From Bradyrhizobium genosp. L (lineage in GTDB: Bacteria; Pseudomonadota; Alphaproteobacteria; Rhizobiales; Xanthobacteraceae): DNA of 64,000 nucleotides. Shown one piece after another: positions 52,531-59,766 of the stretch. A program made the translations under genes and the position numbers. The notes beneath the pieces were generated by a model. That model did no database searches and had not been told where the DNA came from. It saw nothing but the letters and a program-made list of their open reading frames with translations. The DNA is taken from positions 2,046,001 to 2,110,000 of the forward strand of contig NZ_CP061378.1 in NCBI RefSeq assembly GCF_015624485.1, given 5' to 3'. How positions within the stretch are numbered: position 1 is the stretch's first letter; every line of letters begins with the position of its first letter.

Positions 52531-53289
52531 ATGGTCGGAGGCGTCTTGACGCAGCGGAAATTCATTCTGAATCTGCACGGCGTGGGAACCGCGTCGCGGG
52601 CATATGAGCCTGGTGAGCAGCCCTATTGGCTCAGCCAGCAGGAGTTGGACGGGGTTCTCGACCTCGTTCGAGCGAAAGCGGGCGGGGCCGCGATCGCGGT
52701 GACCGTCGACGACGGGAACAGTTCCGATTACGACATCCTTGCTCCGGCGCTTCGCGAGCGGGGAATCAGTGCTACCTTTTTCGTTTTGGCTGCAAAGCTC
52801 GGCGAGCGCGGATATTTGACCGAATGGCAGGTTCGGGCTCTCGCTAACGAGGGCTTCGGGATCGGTTCGCATGGGCTTGACCATGTCGATTGGAGCCGCG
52901 CTGACGACACGTGCCTGGCTCGTGAGCTGAAGGAATCGAAGACAATCCTCGAGGCGGTGACGGACCGACCGGTCATCGCAGCCGCAGCACCGTTTGGGCG
53001 ATATGACCGTCGCGTGCTGCGTGCGCTCGCCAAGGCCGGGTATCGCCGGGTGTTCAGCAGCGACGGAGGACCCCGGCTGACCGCGGCGTGGCCGACGCCG
53101 CGACTATCGCTCCAGTCGGGTGTCGATATTGGTGCGTTGGCGGGCCAGATCGATGCGTGGTCTTTGACGGACCAAACGCGCGCGGAGTTGCGCGGTTTGC
53201 TCAAATCGTCGGTTCCGGGCTCCGCCCTTCGGCTGCGACGGAGTGTCCGGCGCCTGGTCCAGCCGCGTGCGGCAACATCGGCGCGTTAG
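52531..53289 (+). CDS. Polysaccharide deacetylase (NodB-homology domain)
   Basis: A 252-residue carbohydrate esterase family 4 protein. Metal-binding residues are seen in AIAVTVDDGNSSD (D60, D61) and SHGLDHVDW (H114, H118). It removes acetyl groups from N-acetylated sugars. There is no signal peptide, so it acts in the cytoplasm or is exported in an unusual way. ATG at 52531 is used; TTG at 52546 has a better ribosome binding site (GGAGG) and could be the true start. It ends with a 4-base overlap with a convergent glycosyltransferase gene. Confidence 0.87.
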   Translation: MVGGVLTQRKFILNLHGVGTASRAYEPGEQPYWLSQQELDGVLDLVRAKAGGAAIAVTVDDGNSSDYDILAPALRERGISATFFVLAAKLGERGYLTEWQVRALANEGFGIGSHGLDHVDWSRADDTCLARELKESKTILEAVTDRPVIAAAAPFGRYDRRVLRALAKAGYRRVFSSDGGPRLTAAWPTPRLSLQSGVDIGALAGQIDAWSLTDQTRAELRGLLKSSVPGSALRLRRSVRRLVQPRAATSAR

Positions 53290-54125
53290 GCTCGCCGCAA
53301 TCGGGAACTCTGGTCGTGCGTCCATTTCGGAGATTTCCGATAGGCTCTCGCTTTGGCGAGGCAGCGGGCCGCCGCGTTGACGCCGAAATAGATCGCGATC
53401 GCCGGCCACATCGTTGGCCGCTTCAGCAACCTCATCAATGCGCGATTGTTGCTGGCATCGGCATTCGCCATCATGGCTGGAAACCGGCGCGCAAGCTCGT
53501 CAGTGCCGTAGTAAACGCGTGTGCGTATTGCCGTAAGGCTCTTGAGGGTCCGCGGCGCGTAAACGGTTGACGTCACGGTCGGCAGCGTTGCGCGTTCGCC
53601 GGGTGAAAACTGCAGGCGGACGAAGGCATCGTCGGCCGTGATCGCCGGAAACTTGGCAAATCGCGAGCGGCCTGCGCTCGACAGCGCATAAACACCGGAA
53701 CCGCCGATGCCTTGCCGGGACGAGGGCAGTCGCGAACGGATCATGTAATAGGCGCGGACCGGAATTGAGCAGCCATCGACGTCGATGCGCGGTGTCGGAG
53801 CGACGGCCAAAACCTCGCCCTTGGCAAGAGATCCCGCGAGACTGCGAGCCGTATCGGCCGTGATGATGACGTCGGCATCGAGGTAGATGCGGGGAAACGC
53901 CCGCACGACGGCATCGCCCAAATTCAATGCGTTCGCTTTTCCTGGCACGTCGGTCTCGAGGACGCGGACAGGGAAACGTCTCGCGATGTCGACCGTGTCG
54001 TCCGAGCAGGCATTGCAAACGACGGCGATCTCAAGTTCTCCGGGGGCTGTTCCGGCCAGCAACGTCTCGAGGCTACGCCCGATCACGGCGGCTTCGTTGT
54101 GCGCTGGAATGATAATGGAGATCAT
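53286..54125 (-). CDS. Glycosyltransferase family 2
   Basis: A 279-residue GT-A glycosyltransferase. MISIIIPAHNEAAVIGRSLE, LEIAVVCNACSDDTVDIARR and the metal-binding stretch IYLDADVIITADTARSLAG are clear; a hydrophobic patch is near the C-terminus (PAIAIYFGVNAAARCLA). It adds a sugar to the repeat unit. The longer upstream frame is not real. It is convergent with the deacetylase gene. Confidence 0.9.
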   Translation of the reverse strand: MISIIIPAHNEAAVIGRSLETLLAGTAPGELEIAVVCNACSDDTVDIARRFPVRVLETDVPGKANALNLGDAVVRAFPRIYLDADVIITADTARSLAGSLAKGEVLAVAPTPRIDVDGCSIPVRAYYMIRSRLPSSRQGIGGSGVYALSSAGRSRFAKFPAITADDAFVRLQFSPGERATLPTVTSTVYAPRTLKSLTAIRTRVYYGTDELARRFPAMMANADASNNRALMRLLKRPTMWPAIAIYFGVNAAARCLAKARAYRKSPKWTHDQSSRLRRA

Positions 54126-54183
54126 CGTCGCTCTGTCCGTCTTGCGTGAAGCATGTTGATGCCGTATTCGTTGGGCATGAAAG

Positions 54184-55434
54184 TTAGGCTGCACCGATCG
54201 GGCGTTCTGCCACGGTGGTCTCATGCGATGAGATGAGGCCTGCAAGAGCCTGTGAAAGGTCCGATGACTCGGCATGCGGCTCCAGCCGGTCCACGATCTG
54301 CGTCTTTCTGCGCGCGCTGACGGCCTCCCAGCGATAGTCGTCCGCGCTGGCGAGCGCGGCTTCGGCCATGAGGCTGCGCTTGGAAACGTCAGTCGCCAGC
54401 TCCTGGATCGCCGCGACCCAGCCTGCCGCGTCATAGGGATCCAGCACATAACCTTCGCGGCCATCGTTGACGACGCGACCTGCGCCCATCGGGCTGGTGA
54501 TGACGGGAAGCCCGCAGCCGCAAGCTTCGTAGGTGACCTGGGGACCACCTTCCTCGATCGTGGGAAACGCGAAGATGTCTGCCGAGCGGTAAAGCGCTCC
54601 AGCGTCCGAAACGTAGTCGAGCACGGTGACGTCGGGACGTGCAAGCAAGCTGCCGCACTGCTCCTTGATCGCAGCTTCCATCGCGCCGGCCAATACGAGC
54701 TCGCCACGTACCTTGCTGCGCGCCCAGTAGTCCAGAATGAGATGGGCTCCCTTGCGGACACCAATTGTGCCGACAAAAGCGATCCTGACTCCGTCGATCG
54801 GGGGCAGCAGCCGTGTGGCTCCGGCGAAGCGCTGCGGGTCCCAGCCGTAGCTTGCCTCGAGGATCTTTGTCGGAGGCAGCCCCGTCTCCTGCAATGATTT
54901 CGTCACCATGCCGTTCGGGGAAAACACGTAGTCCGCGGCGTGTAGTGCGTCACGCTCGACCTCGGCGGAGGTGTCGTCCAGGCCGTGCGTCGGGCGCGCT
55001 GCAAGACGCTTGTAAGCGTCGTCGAGCAGTTGCTTGGCTCTCCAGCGAGGGCCGTTAATCATTTCGCGAAAGACCGTGATGCCCCTGGACTTCAGCTCGT
55101 TGATGGTCGAGACGGATGCATTGGGCCAGATATAGGCGCCGCGATTGTCAGCGGTAACCTCGCGAACGATCCGCAAGAATGCGGTGTCGATCGTGGCAAG
55201 GGCGAGCGGCCGAGACACCCGATAGGGCAATCGTCGCGCCCAGATCGGCAGTGCCTCGGTTACGCCGACCGACGGAATCGTAAACGAGCTTGCCCGGGGC
55301 GTGACAATGTTTACGTTCAGCGGCCTATCGTCGATCTCGCGGCTCACCAATCCCTTCGCAATCATGCCGCACGTGTAGCTCGGACCACGCGCGATAAATT
55401 CCGAAGGCAAGAATATATCCAGGCGGCTGGTCAA
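54184..55434 (-). CDS. Glycosyltransferase family 4
   Basis: A 416-residue GT-B glycosyltransferase. The N-terminal half has RLDIFLPSEFIARGPSYTCG; the C-terminal half holds the nucleotide-sugar site IAFVGTIGVRKGAHLILDYW, DIFAFPTIEEGGPQVTYEAC and GLPVITSPMGAGRVV, which includes the family's EX7E motif. TTG at 55434 has AAGGAG five bases upstream. It uses a nucleotide sugar to extend the lipid-linked chain. Confidence 0.91.
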   Translation of the reverse strand: MTSRLDIFLPSEFIARGPSYTCGMIAKGLVSREIDDRPLNVNIVTPRASSFTIPSVGVTEALPIWARRLPYRVSRPLALATIDTAFLRIVREVTADNRGAYIWPNASVSTINELKSRGITVFREMINGPRWRAKQLLDDAYKRLAARPTHGLDDTSAEVERDALHAADYVFSPNGMVTKSLQETGLPPTKILEASYGWDPQRFAGATRLLPPIDGVRIAFVGTIGVRKGAHLILDYWARSKVRGELVLAGAMEAAIKEQCGSLLARPDVTVLDYVSDAGALYRSADIFAFPTIEEGGPQVTYEACGCGLPVITSPMGAGRVVNDGREGYVLDPYDAAGWVAAIQELATDVSKRSLMAEAALASADDYRWEAVSARRKTQIVDRLEPHAESSDLSQALAGLISSHETTVAERPIGAA

Positions 55435-55479
55435 GAATGCTCCTTGATGTGGCGACAGGGCCCCCCGCCGGGGATGCGG

Positions 55480-56052
55480 CTATATCTGTGCGCGCCATCG
55501 GCTGTCTGTGGGACCGGCCGGCCGTGCGTGTAATGGGTCAGCGATGGTTCGCGTGGTTCTCGTCACCGGCGAGGTGCCCGTATCGATGAAGCGTCGCAAT
55601 GTTGCAATCAGGGCAGGCGATGCCGACGTGCTGATCGGATCGACATTGTTGGGGCCGGCCAGTTGCGAAAGTTTGTCGAAGAGTTGCTGCCGGTCTTCGG
55701 CGACCAGGATGCGGCCCTGGCCGGAGAAGTACTGCGCCGTGCCCAACTGATGATCGTTGCGATGTTCTCCGAGGTCGCTCCTGCGCGGCATGACGATCAT
55801 GCGCTTGCCGAACTCGAGCGCGGTCAGGATCGAGCCCATCCCCGCGTGACCGATGATGACCCGCGCCTTGAGCGCACGCTCACGGAACTCTTGCGGCGTG
55901 ATGAAGCGTTCCGTCTGGATATGCTTTGCAACATACGCCGAAGGGCCGACTTGGGCGAACACGTCCGTTTCATTCGTTGTGCCCGCCCAGTCGTCGAGCG
56001 CGGCGATGAGACGGTCGAAGTGAATCTGTGTGCCCACGGTGGCAAAAATCAT
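55480..56052 (-). CDS. PssE/Alg13-like glycosyltransferase subunit
   Basis: A 190-residue GT28 C-terminal-type protein, the catalytic half of a split glycosyltransferase. MIFATVGTQIHFDRLIAALD, HIQTERFITPQEF, IIGHAGMGSILTALEFGKRM and VMPRRSDLGEHRNDHQLGTA are typical of PssE/EpsF/Alg13. The ATG overlaps the PssD-like gene stop (ATGA), as in rhizobial and streptococcal pairs. The pair usually adds the second sugar to the lipid-linked primer. Confidence 0.9.
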   Translation of the reverse strand: MIFATVGTQIHFDRLIAALDDWAGTTNETDVFAQVGPSAYVAKHIQTERFITPQEFRERALKARVIIGHAGMGSILTALEFGKRMIVMPRRSDLGEHRNDHQLGTAQYFSGQGRILVAEDRQQLFDKLSQLAGPNNVDPISTSASPALIATLRRFIDTGTSPVTRTTRTIADPLHARPAGPTDSRWRAQI

Positions 56053-56555
56053 AACACCGACCCTCCAAAATGCGGGCCCTGCGGCCTCACGAGATGTGGC
56101 CACTGGGTCAGCCACAGATCCACATGACGGCCGATCTTCGCGCCGGAGAGGGACAGCTGGTCGACATTGGCGATGCTGTCCAGCCAGACGGTCCTGGCGC
56201 CGGTCAGCCTGGCCAGCCGCAACGCGATATATCCCGGCGCCGCGCCCGTCGAGACGACGACATCGGGCCTTTCGGCCCAGATGATACGCGCGAGCTGCAG
56301 TGTCGTCTTGATCAGGCCGAGCTTGGTCGACCGGCTGGCATCGTTGACGGAATAGAATTTGTAATCCGCAACCTGGGGCCGGTACGAGGCGTGCGTGCTG
56401 ACAAAGGTCACGTCGCAATCCCTGAACGCCTCCATGACGCGCAGCAGCTGGATCCAGTGGCCGCCTCCCGAGGCGACCGCCAACACTTTCTTGCGACGCT
56501 GCCGGGGTCTGTCGTGATTTTCGATTTGAGAGCGCTTCGCCGAAGCTTCTGCCAT
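56049..56555 (-). CDS. PssD/Alg14-like glycosyltransferase membrane partner
   Basis: A 168-residue partner of the PssE-like protein. LAVASGGGHWIQLLRVMEAF, DVTFVSTHASYRPQV, DVVVSTGAAPGYIALRLARL and WLDSIANVDQLSLSGAKI match PssD/EpsE/Alg14, which bind the lipid acceptor and the membrane. ATG at 56555 has GGGAGGG upstream; ATG at 56573 is an alternative. It is translationally coupled to the PssE-like gene. Confidence 0.9.
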   Translation of the reverse strand: MAEASAKRSQIENHDRPRQRRKKVLAVASGGGHWIQLLRVMEAFRDCDVTFVSTHASYRPQVADYKFYSVNDASRSTKLGLIKTTLQLARIIWAERPDVVVSTGAAPGYIALRLARLTGARTVWLDSIANVDQLSLSGAKIGRHVDLWLTQWPHLVRPQGPHFGGSVL

Positions 56556-56577
56556 GCGGGCAATCCCTCCCATTCTT

Positions 56578-56660
56578 CAAATTAATAGCGGAAATAATAT
56601 TAATTAAAGCGATTTAAATATCAAATTAACAGATAGTCAATATTAAATGTTGATTTATCG
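56578..56660. promoter_or_regulatory. AT-rich divergent promoter region
   Basis: The stretch has AATAATATTAATTAAAG, GCGATTTAAATATCAAATTA and CAATATTAAATG between the divergent PssD-like and GT1-like genes. It belongs to the island series. Confidence 0.55.
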
Positions 56661-56673
56661 GCCCGGCGATTTA

Positions 56674-58155
56674 ATGTCGCGGTGCTGGAAGCGTTCCGGT
56701 TGCCTCAAGCGGGGGAAGTGCGTGGGCTATTCGCCTGTAAGGACTGCGACGCGGCCGAAGATCGCGGTCTGCTGCTTCATTCCCGATTACGGCCATCTGC
56801 AGCCGTTGCTGAAGATCGCGGACGCGCTGCGGGAGCAGGGTTTCGAGATCAAATGTTATATTGCCGAGGAATGCAGACCTCTCCTGCAGCGATTCCAGTT
56901 CGACTGTTTCACGTTGAACAGCACGGATCGGTTGAAGCGGCGGAAGGAAATGACCCGGGCGTTCGGCCGCTCGACATTCTTCAACAGCGTCTGCCTCTAT
57001 CTGCATTATCTCATGATGTATCCGCGGATCGTCGCCGAGGTCGGCAACTCCGCGGCAAGCCTCAGCGACGAATTGACCCGACAGCAGCCGGATCTGATCA
57101 TCTGCGATACGCTCTGGTTCACCGATTGGTACGCGCGGATCGCCCAGTCGCTGGGCATCAACATCGTCCTGAACAGCTTCGACGGCAGCCTGGCCTATAA
57201 CCAGCGGCCTTTCGTCCAGACCTACGGCATCACCGATGCCCCGCAGTTCGTTCAGTCGGCCTTTGAGGTGGTTTCGGCTATCTCGACGAAGCTGTGTGCG
57301 TCCTATTATCGGCTCCGCTTCCTCCGGACCTGGCTCGGAGTACGCCGGCGCCGGCGGGCGGCGAAGGCCCAATTCGACGCGGCCTTTCCGCTTGACGGAG
57401 CGCCGCCGATAAAAACGCCGGACTGGCTGGTTGTTGGGACGGCGAGCACTGAACGGCAGCGGCTCGGTACGGTTCTACGCCTCGATGGTGCCGATCGGAG
57501 TGAGATCCCGGCGCTGCGGTTTCGGTCTTCCGCTCCTATCCCCCCTGAACTCGAGGGTTGGATCGACTCCGGCGATCATCCTGTCGTTTACGTATCCTTT
57601 GGCTCTGCCGTCGACCTCGACGCGACTTTTGTCAGGGCGATCTACCAAGGCCTTCGCGGCTTGGACGCGAGGGTCTTGTGGAGCCTGCCCGACAGTCAGC
57701 GAGGCTTTCTGTCCGGCGTTCCTGAAGCAGACAACATACGGATTGAGCGCTTCGTGCCTCAGCCGGAGATCCTGGCGATGGCCAAGGTTCGATGCTTTGT
57801 CACACAGGGGGGGCCGCATAGCATTCAGGAGGCGCTGTTCGGTGCCACGCCGATGCTGTGCATCCCGTTCTTCGTCGACCAGGCCTACAACAGCTCCGTC
57901 GTGGAGCGGCTGGGGGTCGGAAGGCGGCTTTGGCGCAAGGACGTGTCCGCGAAAACTATAGGCGATGCAGTCAAAGGCATTCTGGCGGACGCGAGCTGCA
58001 GCAGGAATATCATCGAGATAAGTGAAGATCTCAGTCGCCATGAAGGCGGTGAGGCCGTCGCAACATACGTCGCACAATTCATTAAGAGGCAGCCGACGCT
58101 CCGGCAAACACCAATTGAGGTGTTCGACGCAAGCCGCAACATTGCCTGGACCTAG
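56674..58155 (+). CDS. GT1-like glycosyltransferase (UGT/MGT group)
   Basis: A protein of about 493 residues of the UDP-glycosyltransferase fold. KIAVCCFIPDYGHLQPLLKI is the N-terminal acceptor half; the donor half contains VVYVSFGSAVDLDATFVRAI, FVPQPEILAMAKVRCFVTQGG and IPFFVDQAYNSSVVERLGVG, the family signature region. It probably adds a sugar to a small molecule, lipid or repeat unit; its role in the polysaccharide is inferred from place only. The start is unsure: ATG 56647, ATG 56674 and GTG 56722 (with GGGGGAAG upstream) are all in frame. Confidence 0.82.
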   Translation: MSRCWKRSGCLKRGKCVGYSPVRTATRPKIAVCCFIPDYGHLQPLLKIADALREQGFEIKCYIAEECRPLLQRFQFDCFTLNSTDRLKRRKEMTRAFGRSTFFNSVCLYLHYLMMYPRIVAEVGNSAASLSDELTRQQPDLIICDTLWFTDWYARIAQSLGINIVLNSFDGSLAYNQRPFVQTYGITDAPQFVQSAFEVVSAISTKLCASYYRLRFLRTWLGVRRRRRAAKAQFDAAFPLDGAPPIKTPDWLVVGTASTERQRLGTVLRLDGADRSEIPALRFRSSAPIPPELEGWIDSGDHPVVYVSFGSAVDLDATFVRAIYQGLRGLDARVLWSLPDSQRGFLSGVPEADNIRIERFVPQPEILAMAKVRCFVTQGGPHSIQEALFGATPMLCIPFFVDQAYNSSVVERLGVGRRLWRKDVSAKTIGDAVKGILADASCSRNIIEISEDLSRHEGGEAVATYVAQFIKRQPTLRQTPIEVFDASRNIAWT

Positions 58156-58230
58156 TATTATTTCGATGAAGCGAGGTGGCTGCCTCGACGTAATGAAGAC
58201 GGATCGAGAATTTCGAGGGGGAGATTGCCG

Positions 58231-59085
58231 ATGAACATTGCAGGAATCGCCAACAGAATTCGCAAAGGTGATCTCGAATACGCGCTCGGGCGCTTCAAGA
58301 CGGTGCGCGTTGCTTATGGCGCGATGCGACGCGTGATTGATCCGCCGGCGCCGATCTTAGCAGAGGACGATATGCGCCGAACTTTGTTCCCTGGTTCAGA
58401 TGTCGGCGAGATCGTCCGGACCATTCGGCAAGAGGCTGTCTTCGTCGGCTTGACGCTTCCGGCGGATACTGTCGCCGAGATCGACGCGTTCGGTCGTTCG
58501 GAGCCACTCTTCGCGGGGTACGATCCCAACGGCCCGACCTTTCGATATGGCGATGTTGTTCGAGGCAAGGCGCCCGACGGGAGAGCCGTCCCGATCGGCG
58601 GCATCCGCAATCCGGCGCGCTGCCCGGCGATCCAGGCTGTGATCGATGATCCGATGCTTCGGGCAATCGTGCGCGGTTATCTCGGTCACGAACCGCATCG
58701 GATCATGACCATTCTGGATTGGAGTTTTGCATCCGACTTCTCAGACGAAGAGCGCCGGCGGCTGCGGCACCACGTCATCGACTATCATTACGACGTCGGC
58801 GGCTACAACTTCCTCTATGCGAGCTTTTATATCACGCCGACGGATCGGAATTCCGGCGCGCACAGGATGATGAAGCGCTCACACGATCGGAAGCCAATGC
58901 GAATGCTGCTGGGCTCGGCGGTCGCGTCGGAAACCACCGTCAGGCAGCTCTATGGAATTGAAAACGAGATCACGATCGAAGGTCCGGCCGGAATGGGGTT
59001 CGTGCAAGATACGTCCTGCTATCATCGCGCGACGCCTCCGACACACGGCGACCGGCTGATGCTGGCGGTTCGATTCATCAATTGA
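58231..59085 (+). CDS. Phytanoyl-CoA dioxygenase-like Fe(II)/2-oxoglutarate oxygenase
   Basis: A 284-residue protein of the PhyH type. The iron triad is visible as H186 and D188 in IDYHYDVGGYNFLYASFY and H265 in SCYHRATPPTHGDRLML, with R275 for 2-oxoglutarate. Such enzymes hydroxylate small molecules or acyl chains. It starts 75 bases after the GT1-like gene, with GAGGGGGAG before the ATG, and is likely cotranscribed. Substrates are unknown; modification of the product of the neighbouring glycosyltransferase is one idea. Confidence 0.82.
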   Translation: MNIAGIANRIRKGDLEYALGRFKTVRVAYGAMRRVIDPPAPILAEDDMRRTLFPGSDVGEIVRTIRQEAVFVGLTLPADTVAEIDAFGRSEPLFAGYDPNGPTFRYGDVVRGKAPDGRAVPIGGIRNPARCPAIQAVIDDPMLRAIVRGYLGHEPHRIMTILDWSFASDFSDEERRRLRHHVIDYHYDVGGYNFLYASFYITPTDRNSGAHRMMKRSHDRKPMRMLLGSAVASETTVRQLYGIENEITIEGPAGMGFVQDTSCYHRATPPTHGDRLMLAVRFIN

Positions 59086-59099
59086 GGCGGTATCAATCC

Positions 59100-59546
59100 A
59101 TGACGCAGAGATCACAGAATAGACATTCCCGCGCCTGTGAATTGCCATCGGCATCGGTAACTGCTTTCGATTTGGTGCGCGGGAGCGTCGATGACGGCGC
59201 CTCCCAAAGTCGCCGAGCGATTGGAACCCAATATCGCTCGGACGTTATGGTGCTTATGCCTACAACTCCAAAAGACCAGCTCGAACGCCTCGAGCGCGAC
59301 ATCGAGGCCCATTTGCAAGCCGACGAGGCCGCGCTGGCGCGGCGCGACCGTGAGCTCTATCTGTGGACGGCCGAGGACAGGCTTGAATGGCAGGAGACCC
59401 GTGCTGGCAACCTGGAGCGCCTTAACGAGCTGTTCGAAGAGCGTGACGCGCTTCAGCGAAAGCTTGGGATAGCCTCTAGCGAAGCGGGGCAATCGAGGAA
59501 GCAGTCGACCGGCACCGCGTTTGCCGCGGCGCTTTCGCTCAAGTGA
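59100..59546 (+). CDS. Small helical protein of unknown function
   Basis: A frame of about 148 residues whose C-terminal 95 are clearly helical and charged (QLERLERDIEAHLQADEAAL, then WTAEDRLEWQETRAGNLERL). The N-terminal part is less convincing, and ATG at 59247 may be the real start. GAGG is about 12 bases before the ATG at 59100. It resembles the other short coiled-coil genes of the region. Its function is unknown. Confidence 0.5.
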   Translation: MTQRSQNRHSRACELPSASVTAFDLVRGSVDDGASQSRRAIGTQYRSDVMVLMPTTPKDQLERLERDIEAHLQADEAALARRDRELYLWTAEDRLEWQETRAGNLERLNELFEERDALQRKLGIASSEAGQSRKQSTGTAFAAALSLK

Positions 59547-59649
59547 GCCGAGGCGATCTCTGCTCGAGTTCTGGAGTTCGGCCCGCAGCTCAGCCGCTGC
59601 TTGTGCAGGGTATTCACGATGGCCGGATGCATGAATTCCGGGCACTCCC

Positions 59650-59710
59650 GTGTTAATACCGGTTTATATATTTAATATTTAATTGACGTGCAATTAAACT
59701 TTAAATAGCG
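59650..59710. promoter_or_regulatory. AT-rich island upstream of the giant surface protein
   Basis: The stretch has TATATATTTAATATTTAATTG and CAATTAAACTTTAAATAGC about 60 to 115 bases before the next start codon. It likely holds its promoter and an AT-binding regulator site. Confidence 0.6.
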
Positions 59711-59766
59711 TGTCGACGAGCAGGCCGCATTTTTTATCTCTCGAGATTTTCTGACGGAGTTGCATT

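Noticed and set aside
53286..54776. A 496-residue version of the GT2 enzyme
   Set aside because: The N-terminal extension runs antisense to nothing and lies in the GT4 gene in another frame; MISIIIPAHNEA at 54125 is a typical GT2 start.
55480..56580. One 366-residue glycosyltransferase
   Set aside because: Two overlapping genes explain the region better: PssD-like and PssE-like, each with its own start and an ATGA overlap. The first part of the long frame is in the wrong frame for PssD.
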